Positions 9,017-17,918 are shown, counted from the first letter of the stretch. The stretch is DNA of 64,000 nucleotides from Nitrosopumilus piranensis (GCF_000875775.1 NZ_CP010868.1:868001-932000), one strand, 5' to 3'. A program made the numbers and translations. The notes: generated by a model not told the origin, from the letters alone.

Positions 9017-9421
9017 TCATCCATTAATCTTTGATAGGTGAATGTGAGCAATTTTCCATGTTGGTTGTTTTACTAAAACAAAAGTAGCTCTTCCTTGAAT
9101 TTCCATGTGTTCCCCAGTGAATGCTTTATTGTCAACTAACATTCCTTTTTGGTTTAATTCCATTGCAACAACTGCAGAATCTCCAAAAATACTGATCTTT
9201 GGCTTTTTAATTTCATAACTATAATCTGAAATACTAACAAACCTGAGTTCTTCTAATTCAATTGTATTTTGATAATCTTTTAGATCATATGGTGGTAAAT
9301 CACTAAAACTTGAAAATTTTGGATCGTTTAGATGAATATCCTTGAGGACTGATGTGTCTTTTGTAATCCCTGCTTGAAATAATGTGTCTATTATTTTGAT
9401 GATTTCTTCGCTATCTGACAA
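9017..9421 (-). CDS. SnoaL-like / NTF2-fold protein
   Basis: 134-aa protein with the cone-shaped NTF2-like pattern: N-terminal helix (EEIIKIIDTLFQAGITKD), an Asp/Pro-rich turn, then long strands (KISIFGDSAVVAMELNQKG, GRATFVLVKQPTWKIAHIHLS). The ending W-K-I-x-H-x-H-x-S is typical of SnoaL/DUF4440 domains. These bind small hydrophobic ligands or act as ketosteroid-isomerase-like enzymes. Ligand unknown. Convergent with the aldolase gene (1 nt apart). Confidence 0.75.
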   Translation of the reverse strand: MSDSEEIIKIIDTLFQAGITKDTSVLKDIHLNDPKFSSFSDLPPYDLKDYQNTIELEELRFVSISDYSYEIKKPKISIFGDSAVVAMELNQKGMLVDNKAFTGEHMEIQGRATFVLVKQPTWKIAHIHLSKING

Positions 9422-9507
9422 AAACAGTCATCTTCGAATATGAAAATAATCAGTTTAAGTCTTCTGCACAATTTTGGACAAAATCACGATTATTCTTTAG
9501 ATAATCT

Positions 9508-9515
9508 TTATTAAT
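9508..9515 (+). promoter_or_regulatory. TATA-like box of the branched-chain operon
   Basis: TTTATTAA lies 28-35 nt before ATG 9543. This is the position expected if transcription starts at or just before that ATG, giving a leaderless message that begins with the short leader ORF and continues into ilvB. Seen directly; the function is inferred from archaeal promoter spacing. Confidence 0.5.
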
Positions 9516-9542
9516 TATAGATTGATTGATTTTTTGATTTCA

Positions 9543-9602
9543 ATGAGCACAAGATTAACTGTAAAATTTGGCAAAGAATTGCCAGTTGTACTAACACTGT
9601 AA
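9543..9602 (+). CDS. possible Leu/Val-rich leader peptide upstream of ilvB
   Basis: A 19-codon ORF, MSTRLTVKFGKELPVVLTL, ends 31 nt before ilvB. Seven of the 19 residues are Leu or Val, mostly near the end (LPVVLTL), the composition expected of an attenuation leader for branched-chain synthesis. Its stop codon sits in the loop of a small hairpin: ACACT (9594-9598), GTAA, AGTGT (9603-9607). The AGTGT arm could alternatively pair weakly with ACAC at 9621-9624. No leader-peptide attenuation of this kind is known to me in archaea, so function is speculative. Confidence 0.4.
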   Translation: MSTRLTVKFGKELPVVLTL

Positions 9603-9633
9603 AGTGTGCTCAAAATTTTAACACATTAAAATT

Positions 9634-11346
9634 ATGGAGAGAAATTTGATGAATAATATGGAAAATATGATTGGTGCAAAGGCCTTGATGACGGCAATGG
9701 AAAAAGAAGGCGTCAAACAAGTATTTGGTTTACCGGGAGGTGCGAATCTTCCAATGTATGATGAATTTGCTAGATGTAATATTAGACACATCTTGGCAAG
9801 ACATGAGCAATCAGCAGCACACATGGCAGATGGCTTTGGCAGAGTAAGCAGAAAACCTGGAGTTTGCTTTGCCACTTCTGGACCTGGTGCTACTAACATA
9901 CTTACTGGCATTGCAACTGCACAAGCTGATTCTGCACCAATGGTTGCAGTAACTGGACAAGTATCTGTAGCTATGATTGGAAAAGACGCATTTCAAGAAA
10001 GTGATATTATTGGAATGGCAAACCCTGTTGTAAAATATGCATTTCAACCAAGAGATGCTGCAGAAATTCCTGAAGTTGTAAAAAAGGGATTCTTTATTGC
10101 TGAAACCGGAAGACCTGGACCTGTTCTTATCGACATTCCAAAAGATGTCCAACAAAACGAAGCTGAGATGGTTTTCCCTGATGAATTTAAAATCCAAGGT
10201 TACCATCCATGGTCTGATCCTGACATTGTAAATGTAGAAAAAGCAATTGACATGTTGTTACATTCTCAAAAACCTGTTATCTTAGCTGGTGGTGGAGCTA
10301 TCATATCTTCTGCATTTGCTGAATTACAAGCTGTTGCTGAAACATTAATGCTTCCTGTTGTAACTACTTTCAAAGGAAAAGGAGCTTTCCCTGAAAACCA
10401 TCCTCTATCATTAGGTCCTATTGGAATGCATGGTCATGCAGAAGCTAACAAAATTATGACTGAAGCTGATTGTGTGTTGGCAATTGGTACTAGATTTTCA
10501 GACCGCTCTGTTGGAACCTTTGAAGAGTTTGAAAAAGGATTAAAGATTATTCATATGGATGTTGATCCTGCTGAAATTGGCAAAAACCAGACTGCGCAAC
10601 TTGCAGTAGTTGGTGATGTTAGAGTCTCTCTTAGAATAATGGTAAAATTACTTTTGCAAAAAGCAATTAAAAAAACTGAAGAAACTCCCTGGGTAAAACA
10701 TGTCAAAGAGACCAAAGCATACTGGCAAGAAAATCTCAAACTTCATCCAGGTGAGATGGGTGCAGCTAAAATTTTACGCAAACTCAGAGAACTACTTCCA
10801 AAAGAATCAATCATTACAACTGAAGTAGGACAGCACCAAATGTGGGCATCATTATTTTATGATGTAATACAACCTGGAACTTTCTTTAGCTCCACCGGAC
10901 TTGGTACTATGGGTTGGGGATTTCCAGCTGCAATTGGTGCCAAAGTTGCAAGACCTGATGTTCCTGTTGTAGATATTGCAGGAGATGGAAGTTTTGCAAT
11001 GACTGAAAACTCTCTTGCAACTGCAGTGCTAGAAGACATCCCAGTAATTGTATTTGTATTAAACAACTTTACATTGGGAATGGTAGCTCAGTGGCAGAGA
11101 ACATTCTATGACAGAAGAATGATTGGTGTTGATCAAGGAAAATGCCCTGACTATGTAAAATTGGCACAATCATATGGTGCTCAAGGAATTAGGGCACAAT
11201 CAATGGATGAACTTGACAAGGCAATCCGAGATGCATTAAGCAGCGATGTTGCAACAGTAATTGATATTCCAATTGATCCTGAAGAAGATGTATTGCCATT
11301 TGTAGCACCTGGAACTTCGCTTAAGGAAATGATCTTACCATCGTAG
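9634..11346 (+). CDS. ilvB: acetolactate synthase, catalytic subunit
   Basis: TPP- and FAD-dependent enzyme making acetolactate and acetohydroxybutyrate, the first common step to Val, Leu and Ile. 570 aa, usual length. Features in order: VFGLPGGANLPMYDEF with catalytic-Glu segment RHEQSAAHMADGFGR (about residue 55), SGPGATNILTGIATA, FQESDIIGMANPVVKYAF, central FAD domain, and C-terminal TPP motif GDGSFAMTENSLATA...LNN (about 450-480). The start is set by ATG 9634, though in-frame ATGs at residues 6 and 9 are also possible. It overlaps the regulatory subunit gene by one base. Confidence 0.95.
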   Translation: MERNLMNNMENMIGAKALMTAMEKEGVKQVFGLPGGANLPMYDEFARCNIRHILARHEQSAAHMADGFGRVSRKPGVCFATSGPGATNILTGIATAQADSAPMVAVTGQVSVAMIGKDAFQESDIIGMANPVVKYAFQPRDAAEIPEVVKKGFFIAETGRPGPVLIDIPKDVQQNEAEMVFPDEFKIQGYHPWSDPDIVNVEKAIDMLLHSQKPVILAGGGAIISSAFAELQAVAETLMLPVVTTFKGKGAFPENHPLSLGPIGMHGHAEANKIMTEADCVLAIGTRFSDRSVGTFEEFEKGLKIIHMDVDPAEIGKNQTAQLAVVGDVRVSLRIMVKLLLQKAIKKTEETPWVKHVKETKAYWQENLKLHPGEMGAAKILRKLRELLPKESIITTEVGQHQMWASLFYDVIQPGTFFSSTGLGTMGWGFPAAIGAKVARPDVPVVDIAGDGSFAMTENSLATAVLEDIPVIVFVLNNFTLGMVAQWQRTFYDRRMIGVDQGKCPDYVKLAQSYGAQGIRAQSMDELDKAIRDALSSDVATVIDIPIDPEEDVLPFVAPGTSLKEMILPS

Positions 11347-11840
11347 TGATTAGTATGTGGGCAATTCTTTCTATTCTAGTTGAAAACAAGCCTGGAATTT
11401 TGTTCAAGGTTACTCACTTGTTTCGTGCCAGAAACTTTAACATCGATAGTATCTCTGTAGGTGTTACTGAGAATCCTGATTATTCTAAAATGACTATTAC
11501 CACATATGGTGATGAAAAGCAGGTAGACCAGATTGTAAAGCAACTTGATAAGATGATTGATACTGTAAAAGTAGAGCACTTAGATGAGCATAAAACTGTC
11601 TTTAGAGAACTTAGTATTTTTAAGATTAAACTAAGTAATGCTAATGATAGCATGGAGATTAACAAATTAGCAAATGCATATGGTGGCAAAGTACATGATG
11701 TCAAAAAGGACTCTATCATGGTAGAGTTGACTGCAACACCTGATCAAATCAAAGCATTTGAGGAATTGGCAAAACCATTTGGAATCATTGATGTTGCAAG
11801 GACTGGTGTTGCTGCATTGCAGAGGAGTGGCTCGTCCTGA
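11346..11840 (+). CDS. ilvN: acetolactate synthase, regulatory subunit
   Basis: 164-aa small subunit giving valine feedback control. The N-terminal ACT domain is clear (WAILSILVENKPGILFKVTHLFRARNFNIDSISVG), followed by the second ACT-like ALS_ss domain (RELSIFKIKLSN...IDVARTGVAAL). The GTG at 11346 overlaps the ilvB stop (TAGTG); ATG 11355 is an alternative start three codons in. The 3' end overlaps the next gene if that gene starts at CTG 11837. Confidence 0.93.
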   Translation: MISMWAILSILVENKPGILFKVTHLFRARNFNIDSISVGVTENPDYSKMTITTYGDEKQVDQIVKQLDKMIDTVKVEHLDEHKTVFRELSIFKIKLSNANDSMEINKLANAYGGKVHDVKKDSIMVELTATPDQIKAFEELAKPFGIIDVARTGVAALQRSGSS

Positions 11841-13348
11841 AAATTAGAATATTTGATACGACATTAAGAGATGGAGAGCAGACAATCGGTGTATCATTAT
11901 CTCCTGAACAAAAATTAACAATTGCAAAAAAACTTGATGAATTGGGAGTGGATGCAATTGAGGCAGGATTTCCAGTAATCTCTGAAGGTGAGTTAAAAGC
12001 AGTCAAGATGATAACATCTGCAGGATTATCATGTGAGATTGCAGGATTGACAAGAACTATCAAAAAAGATATTGATGCAGCAGTTGATGCTGGATTAAAC
12101 TATATCCATACATTCATTGCAACATCTGATATTCATTTAGAGCACAAACTCCAGATGACAAGAGATCAAGCACTTGAAAAGGCAATCGAGGCAGTAGAAT
12201 ACGGAAAGTCACGTGGTCTTCAAGTGGAATTTTCAGCAGAAGATGCTTCTAGAACTGATAGAGAATTTTTGAAAAAAGTATTTGGTGAAGTTGCAAAAGC
12301 AGGAGCTGATAGAGTCAATATTCCTGACACAGTTGGATACTCTACACCTGAATACATGGCAGAAATTACAAGAGATACAATAGAGGCCACAAAACTTCCA
12401 GTCAGTGTTCACTGTCACAATGACTTTGGATTGGCAGTTGCAAACTCTTTGGCTGGAATTCATGCAGGCGCATCATGTGCACATGTTACGATTAATGGTA
12501 TTGGTGAGAGGGCAGGCAATGCATCACTAGAAGAACTCTCCATGGCACTCAAATGCTTGCCCTATGAGCAAAAATATGAGACCAATATCAAATCTGAATT
12601 AATTTATGATACCTCTAGATTTATCTCAAAAACTGTTGGAATAATCGTTCAGCCAAACAAGGCAATCGTTGGAGCAAATGCATTTGGTCATGAATCTGGC
12701 ATCCACACACATGGTGTATTGAGCAATCCCCTCACATACGAGCCAATTAGCCCTGAATTGGTTGGACGAAGGAGATGGCTTCAAGTTGGAAAACATGCAG
12801 GTGTTCATGGAATGAATGCAATGCTAGCAGAGTATGGGGTAAAACCAACTGAAGAACAATCAAAACAAATCTTAGACAAAGTTAAGGTAATTGGTGACCA
12901 GGGAAAACAACTTACTGATGTTGAATTGTTATCTATTGCAAGTGATGTTATGGGTGAACAAGAACTCAAAAGAATTGTCCAATTGACTGGCTTTTCTGTA
13001 TCTACTGGAATTGGAACAATGCCTTATGCATTTGTAAAATTAAATGTAAATGGGGAAGATCATGTAGGAACTGATTATGGAGTAGGACCAGTTGATGCGG
13101 CATTAAATGCAATTCAAAAGATTACTGGAAAACTTTCAGAAATTCGAATCAAAGACTATGGGTTAGCATCAATTTCTGGTGGCTCTAGTGCATTATGTGA
13201 GGTTACAGTAAAAGTTGAAGATGCATTAGGAAACAAGGTTTCTGCAAAATCTGTTGGTGAGGATATTGTAACTACATCTGTCAAGGCAGTAATTGATGCC
13301 ATTAATCGAATAATGCTCAAGAAACTACTCCAAGAAAAGCAGGTTTAA
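11837..13348 (+). CDS. 2-isopropylmalate/citramalate synthase family, probable CTG start
   Basis: Condenses acetyl-CoA with a 2-oxo acid; by context most likely 2-isopropylmalate synthase (LeuA), though citramalate synthase (CimA) is not excluded. The DRE-TIM barrel shows FDTTLRDGEQTIGVSLSPEQK, HCHNDFGLAVANSLAG with NGIGERAGNASLEEL, and a C-terminal regulatory domain (about residues 370-500). The first canonical start in frame is TTG 11942, which would delete the catalytic DTTLRDGEQ segment. Between the upstream stop at 11789 and 11942 no ATG, GTG or TTG exists in frame. CTG 11837, after GAGGAG and overlapping the ilvN stop as CTGA, gives 503 aa. Confidence 0.9.
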   Translation: MKIRIFDTTLRDGEQTIGVSLSPEQKLTIAKKLDELGVDAIEAGFPVISEGELKAVKMITSAGLSCEIAGLTRTIKKDIDAAVDAGLNYIHTFIATSDIHLEHKLQMTRDQALEKAIEAVEYGKSRGLQVEFSAEDASRTDREFLKKVFGEVAKAGADRVNIPDTVGYSTPEYMAEITRDTIEATKLPVSVHCHNDFGLAVANSLAGIHAGASCAHVTINGIGERAGNASLEELSMALKCLPYEQKYETNIKSELIYDTSRFISKTVGIIVQPNKAIVGANAFGHESGIHTHGVLSNPLTYEPISPELVGRRRWLQVGKHAGVHGMNAMLAEYGVKPTEEQSKQILDKVKVIGDQGKQLTDVELLSIASDVMGEQELKRIVQLTGFSVSTGIGTMPYAFVKLNVNGEDHVGTDYGVGPVDAALNAIQKITGKLSEIRIKDYGLASISGGSSALCEVTVKVEDALGNKVSAKSVGEDIVTTSVKAVIDAINRIMLKKLLQEKQV

Positions 13349-13384
13349 CTAAATCCTAAAATTCTCTAATTATGAAGTGATACT

Positions 13385-14398
13385 ATGTATAAAATCTCAT
13401 TAATTACTGGTGATGGAATTGGTCCTGAGTTGTCTGAATCTGCAGTTTCTGTATTGAATACCATTAATGACAAACTTGATTTGAAATTTGACATTACAAA
13501 ATTATCTGCTGGAGATGCTACCCTCAAGCAAACAGGAAAAGCACTTCCTGATGAAACTGTTAATTCCATAAAACAATCTGATGCATGTTTGAAGGCACCT
13601 GTTGGAGAGAGTGCAGCTGATGTTATTGTAGTTTTGAGAAGGATGCTTGATCTTTATGCCAATATACGCCCTGCAAAGTCATACCCGCACATGCCTGCAT
13701 TGCGTGATGATATTGACATGGTTATAGTGCGAGAAAATACAGAAGATCTTTACACTGGAAAAGAATTTAGCTTGGGTGATTCTGCAGTAGCTTTGAGAAT
13801 AATTTCAGAAAATGCTTCAAAGAGAATTGCAAAATATGCCTTTGAATCTGCCAAACAACGCGATTCTATGAGAAAAGTAACATGCGTTCATAAATCAAAC
13901 GTGATGAGAGTAACAGATGGCTTGTTTGCCAGAGTATGTACTGAAGTCTCAAAAGATTATCCTGACATCGCATTTGAGCAAATGTATGTTGATGCATGCG
14001 CTATGAACTTGATTCGCCAACCCGAACAGTTTGATGTAATTGTTACAACCAATCTTTTTGGTGATATTTTGTCAGATGAATCATCACAAGTAGTTGGTGG
14101 TTTGGGAATGGCACCTGCTGCTAACATTGGTGACAACTTTGCATTGTTTGAACCTGTTCATGGGGCTGCATTTGATATTGCAGGACAAAACATTGCAAAC
14201 CCCTCATCGTTTCTATTATCTATCAAATTGATGCTTGATTGGTTGGGGCAAAAACACAATGACACAAAATGCTTTGAGGTGGCAGAAAGATTGGAATCTA
14301 CAATATTTGATTTAGTAAAAACAGGTGTTAAAACCAAAGATATTGGTGGGGATAAGACCACAACTGAATTTACATCTGAAATTACCAAAAATCTTTAA
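13385..14398 (+). CDS. leuB: 3-isopropylmalate dehydrogenase family protein
   Basis: NAD(P)-dependent beta-hydroxyacid oxidative decarboxylase, 337 aa. Motifs: ITGDGIGPE at the start, substrate-binding arginines in LYANIRPAKSYP and VIVRENTEDLYTG, the K-x-N-V-M-R segment (HKSNVMRVTDG), metal-binding DACAMNL and NLFGDILSDESS, and cofactor region EPVHGAAFDIAGQNIANP. Position after the synthase favours LeuB; homoisocitrate or isocitrate dehydrogenase cannot be ruled out. It ends the operon; leuC and leuD are not in the window. Confidence 0.88.
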   Translation: MYKISLITGDGIGPELSESAVSVLNTINDKLDLKFDITKLSAGDATLKQTGKALPDETVNSIKQSDACLKAPVGESAADVIVVLRRMLDLYANIRPAKSYPHMPALRDDIDMVIVRENTEDLYTGKEFSLGDSAVALRIISENASKRIAKYAFESAKQRDSMRKVTCVHKSNVMRVTDGLFARVCTEVSKDYPDIAFEQMYVDACAMNLIRQPEQFDVIVTTNLFGDILSDESSQVVGGLGMAPAANIGDNFALFEPVHGAAFDIAGQNIANPSSFLLSIKLMLDWLGQKHNDTKCFEVAERLESTIFDLVKTGVKTKDIGGDKTTTEFTSEITKNL

Positions 14399-14455
14399 TT
14401 CCAATTTTTGAAACTTTAGGTCTTTCTCTATATTCAGTATTTTTGAAAAAATATC

Positions 14456-14748
14456 CTGCGAATTTGTGACAAGTGTGAAACAATAATTACTGTTGATTCA
14501 ACTCTCCATGGGATTGGAAAATTATGACGAAGAGGGTCTGCTCAAAGTCATAAAGCTATTTGAATTATCTGAGAAAATTACAAAACTTACTTGGAATTGG
14601 AATAATTATAATGATTCAGTAATGCAGGCCCATGAGTTAATGAGTCAGGGACAAACTTTTTGTTGAAATATCTGAATATGAGAACTGACTTGGCTCTCAA
14701 CTTAGTGAATATCAGAAAAACAAAATTAACGAAGCGTGGAGAATTTAG
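14456..14748 (+). pseudogene. decayed small zinc-ribbon-type gene with two frameshifts and a stop
   Basis: Three overlapping frames read like one protein. Frame one from about 14456 gives RICDKCETIITVDSTLHGIGK. A shift near 14508-14530 leads to DEEGLLKVIKLFELSEKITK...QAHELMSQG. A second shift near 14650 leads to LFVEISEYEN, then a TGA, then LGSQLSEYQKNKINEAWRI before a TAG at 14746-14748. The order (CxxC, long helix, helix) is coherent across frames, which argues for a broken gene rather than chance ORFs. The longest intact piece is 52 codons at 14508-14666. Confidence 0.5.
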
Positions 14749-14815
14749 GAAAACTTATTCCATGCATGAAAAATCAAATCAAACCTTCTGAAATCTTGGA
14801 AAAAAACTGATTAGC

Positions 14816-15172
14816 TTAGTCTTTTCTCTTCTTTAAATCTGATTTTGGTGGATTTAGCGACCAAAAAAACATCGCAAGACACACTGGAATCATAATTAGA
14901 ACTGCTGCCACAACAGAGATTGCATAAAATCCTGAATCTAGTCCTGGTAGAAAGGGGCCTGGAAACACTGCATAAAACCACAAAAACCCTACAAAAATTA
15001 AAACAAGTCTATTCTTTCTAACAAGTTGTCTTACACTTAATTTCCTTTTGTGAATGTAGCATTCCTTACAACGTGTTCTGTCATCTATCATACATGATGT
15101 ACAACAATTTCTTTCACAAAAGTAACAAATTCTGTCTCCAAAACCTGATCCACAAAAATCACATTTGTACAC
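14816..15172 (-). CDS. zinc-binding membrane protein, B-box-like N-terminus
   Basis: 118 aa. The first 40 residues hold a Cys-rich cluster, CDFC...CYFCERNCCTSC...CKEC, able to bind two zinc ions in RING/B-box style. Two hydrophobic segments follow (about residues 55-72 and 82-104) and a basic tail (DLKKRKD). It probably exposes the zinc domain to the cytoplasm. Function unknown. Confidence 0.7.
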   Translation of the reverse strand: MYKCDFCGSGFGDRICYFCERNCCTSCMIDDRTRCKECYIHKRKLSVRQLVRKNRLVLIFVGFLWFYAVFPGPFLPGLDSGFYAISVVAAVLIMIPVCLAMFFWSLNPPKSDLKKRKD

Positions 15173-15253
15173 TAGATTAGATCCATCTCTTTAGATTTAT
15201 CTCTTTTTCAAAAATTCCCAATTTTTATTAATCGCGTTTTTAATAAATTCTTG

Positions 15254-15385
15254 ATGGCAAAATGCTGTATCTGTAAGATTGTTGAAGGCACACTCAAGAT
15301 CAAAGACGGGAATCCAAAGTACAAAGGAAAGCCTATCTGTAAAGAATGCCAGGGTTATCGAAAATTATTACTAGAGACAAAATAA
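15254..15385 (+). CDS. 43-aa zinc-ribbon microprotein
   Basis: ATG 15254 to TAA 15385: MAKCCICKIVEGTLKIKDG followed by KPICKECQGYRKLLLETK. Two C-x2-C knuckles (CCIC and CKEC) 26 residues apart form a minimal zinc ribbon. A T-rich AT stretch (TTTTTATTAATCGCG) upstream could hold its promoter. Convergent with the next gene, ending 1 nt away. Function unknown; one of about a dozen such proteins here. Confidence 0.65.
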   Translation: MAKCCICKIVEGTLKIKDGNPKYKGKPICKECQGYRKLLLETK

Positions 15386-15386
15386 T

Positions 15387-15632
15387 CTATTCAGATTTTG
15401 GCTTGTTTTTTTCTGCCCACTGCTCGTACATCTTGATTAATTCATCGACATCTTTTCCATTTTCAGAATATGTTACAATTACTCCGAAGTTTCCTTTCTT
15501 GTCGTGGCCTCTTGCAAAGTATCCCCAAAAAGAATCTGGCAGTTTTTGAAAACTACTTGAATCATGTGAAACGCCAATTAGATTATTTCCTATGACTTCT
15601 ACTACTTTTTTGGCATCTTCTTGCTCTATCAT
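15387..15632 (-). CDS. conserved small hypothetical protein
   Basis: 81 aa: an N-terminal helix (EDAKKVVEVIGNNLIGV), a central part SFWGYFARGHDKKGNFGVIVTYS that looks like paired strands, and a C-terminal amphipathic helix (VDELIKMYEQWAEKNKPKSE). No motif or family recognised. Followed by about 145 nt of AT-rich non-coding DNA upstream of its start. Confidence 0.6.
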   Translation of the reverse strand: MIEQEDAKKVVEVIGNNLIGVSHDSSSFQKLPDSFWGYFARGHDKKGNFGVIVTYSENGKDVDELIKMYEQWAEKNKPKSE

Positions 15633-15780
15633 GAACTTGTGTAATTCTATTACAATAAAAATCTGAATGATGTTAGTTATCTTTGACTGTAATCTGCCTA
15701 CTTTGTCGTTAATTTCGTGTATTTGTTAGGGAATCTTGTAATTTGGAGGTTTTTAAGAGATAATGCCCTATGAGTAGTAG

Positions 15781-15966
15781 ATGGTACTTTTATGGATAGG
15801 AGTTGCAGTGGGAATTTTAATAGCATTAATACTGATAGTTAAAGCAATTAAAACCTCTTCTCGTGATGTGCTTGGGGTGGATATGCATTGCAAAAAATGC
15901 GGTATCAAAATTAACGGGTTAAAATGTCCTAGGTGTGAAAAAAAATCAAAAACATTTGGAGTCTAG
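15781..15966 (+). CDS. membrane-anchored zinc-ribbon protein
   Basis: 61 aa. One N-terminal membrane helix (LLWIGVAVGILIALILIV), then a short linker and a C-terminal zinc ribbon CKKCGIKINGLKCPRCEKK with two C-x2-C pairs. The cytoplasmic ribbon would hang from a single helix. Function unknown. Confidence 0.7.
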   Translation: MVLLWIGVAVGILIALILIVKAIKTSSRDVLGVDMHCKKCGIKINGLKCPRCEKKSKTFGV

Positions 15967-16032
15967 CAATTGGTCTCAAACTTGATATTTCAAATTCTTT
16001 TGTGTAGTTAATTTAAAACAAAATCAACTATT

Positions 16033-17319
16033 TTATGGACTTAGTCTGTCAGGATCTCTTGGATATAATACCACTTCACGGACATTATCAATTCCAATTA
16101 GTGTGGTCATCAATCTATCTAACCCCATACCCCATCCTGAATGTGGGGGCATTCCCCAATCAAAGGCTTTGAGATGATCAGTAAATTGTGCAGGATCCAA
16201 GTCTTGCTCTTTTAGTCTTGCCTTGAGCATCTCTGGATTGTGCAGTCTTGTCCCACCTGAGGATAACTCTAGGTATCCAAACTGCAAGTCAAATGAACGA
16301 GACAGTTCTGGGTCTTCATCCTTTTCTCTGATGTAAAATGGTTTTAGCTTCATTGGCCAGTCAGTCAAAAAGAAAAATCCTGGATGATTGTCTCCAATAA
16401 TTCTAAGATGTGAGTCTAGTAAATCATCTCCAAATTCTACTTTTTCATCTGCACTCTTTAACTCCTCAATACATCGATTGTATGTGATTCTCTCAAATGG
16501 TGATTTTGGAACCTCTATAGTGTGACCAATAGTCTCTTGTTCTTTTTTACAATTCTCTGATGTATACTTGTAAACCTCCATTACTAGTGACTCTAAAACA
16601 TCCATCACATCATTGTAATCCATAAACGCAGCCTCGATATCTATGCTGGTAAATTCACTAAGGTGTCTTCCTGTATGGGAGTTTTCTGCTCGATAAAAGT
16701 TTGAAATCTCAAATACCCTTTCCAAACCAATTGTCATCTGCTCTTTGTATAGTTGTGGGCTTTGTGCAAGATACGCCTTTTTTCCAAAGTATTCTAGAGA
16801 AAATAGATTTGCTCCTCCTTCACTTGCACTGCCAATAATCTTTGGTGTGGTTATCTCTATGAATTTTTTTCCTGTTAGCGTTTTTCGTAGTGATTGCAAA
16901 ACATAATGTCTTAATTTAAAAATTGACGCAGTCTTTTGATTTCTCATATCTAGTGCGCGATGATTCAATCGTGTATCGATGTTGCTTTCCACTCTTCCAA
17001 TAGGATCCACTGGTAGGGGGTGAATTGCCTTTCCTAGCACTTCAATTTCTTCAGCTTTAATTTCAAATGCAAAATCTCTTGCCTTTGTTTCTTGTACAAT
17101 TCCTTTTACACTTACAACACTTTGACGATTAATCTCACCTAGATTATCATTTAATTCCCCTTTTACAATTACTTGGGAAATTCCTGACACATCACGTAGT
17201 GTGATAAATGACATCTTTCCTAACTTTCTCAAATCCTCAATCCATCCGCCCAAAACGACTTGCTTTCCAATTAACTCTGATGTCAGCTCTGAAATGTCAT
17301 GAGTTTTTACAAAGACCAT
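16033..17319 (-). CDS. aspS: aspartyl-tRNA synthetase, archaeal type
   Basis: Class II synthetase of 428 aa, the short archaeal form without the bacterial GAD insertion. The N-terminal OB-fold binds the anticodon (GKQVVLGGWIEDLRKLGKMSFITLRD, about residues 18-43). Catalytic motifs follow: motif 2 FRAENSHTGRHLSEFTSIDIE (about 207-230) and motif 3 GWGMGLDRLMTTLIG near the end. Whether it is discriminating (Asp only) or also charges tRNA-Asn was not resolved. Its start abuts the stop of the upstream NusA-like gene (TAATG). Confidence 0.95.
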   Translation of the reverse strand: MVFVKTHDISELTSELIGKQVVLGGWIEDLRKLGKMSFITLRDVSGISQVIVKGELNDNLGEINRQSVVSVKGIVQETKARDFAFEIKAEEIEVLGKAIHPLPVDPIGRVESNIDTRLNHRALDMRNQKTASIFKLRHYVLQSLRKTLTGKKFIEITTPKIIGSASEGGANLFSLEYFGKKAYLAQSPQLYKEQMTIGLERVFEISNFYRAENSHTGRHLSEFTSIDIEAAFMDYNDVMDVLESLVMEVYKYTSENCKKEQETIGHTIEVPKSPFERITYNRCIEELKSADEKVEFGDDLLDSHLRIIGDNHPGFFFLTDWPMKLKPFYIREKDEDPELSRSFDLQFGYLELSSGGTRLHNPEMLKARLKEQDLDPAQFTDHLKAFDWGMPPHSGWGMGLDRLMTTLIGIDNVREVVLYPRDPDRLSP

Positions 17320-17837
17320 TATTTTCTACCTTTATCCTCAAATTCTATCTCAATGTCAAGGTTTCGGGCATTTTTAACAATTTCAACAACCTTTTGTGTG
17401 TCAATTGGAAATCTTGGTGTCCATTTACCTGATACGACTGCCTTTGTTTTTTGCACTCCTCCTGGTGCCCAGACTGAATTAATTGATAGAATTTTGGTTG
17501 GAAAGAATAAATCCTCTATGAATTTTTTATCTGTCTCATCTGCCTCAACTAGCCAAATCTTTCCCTTAAATTGATCCTGAAGGAGCCTGTATAGTGTCCT
17601 ACTTTGCCTTATACTCATAATGTCATTTTTTGCCAAGGATAGGATAAAATTTCCCTGAAAATCTTTGCAAGAATATAATGTAAAGTTCTCAATCTCATTA
17701 TTTGATTTTGCAATTTTTGCTAGAATAATTGATGCGTTTACATCTGCTTGAGTTATCTCTCCTGACTCTACTTTCTTTTCACATTGGGGGCATAGCACTG
17801 CATTTTTTGCATCAAAGCCACATATTGGTAATTTCAT
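17319..17837 (-). CDS. NusA-like KH-domain protein
   Basis: 172-aa archaeal protein resembling the family annotated as NusA-like transcription factor. The N-terminus has two CxxC-type elements (ICGFDAKNAVLCPQCEKK). A central domain follows, then a KH-like fold at the C-terminus (KILSINSVWAPGGVQKTKAVVSG...VEIVKNARNLDIEIEFED). It overlaps aspS by one base on the same strand, so the two are translationally coupled; a role in RNA binding linked to translation is inferred. Confidence 0.7.
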   Translation of the reverse strand: MKLPICGFDAKNAVLCPQCEKKVESGEITQADVNASIILAKIAKSNNEIENFTLYSCKDFQGNFILSLAKNDIMSIRQSRTLYRLLQDQFKGKIWLVEADETDKKFIEDLFFPTKILSINSVWAPGGVQKTKAVVSGKWTPRFPIDTQKVVEIVKNARNLDIEIEFEDKGRK

Positions 17838-17918
17838 TTGAATCGCTTTTTACATTCTGATAGAGTTGTTTATATCCCTTAGTGCAAAACAAAAATTCTA
17901 GTTTGGATATGAAAGTAT

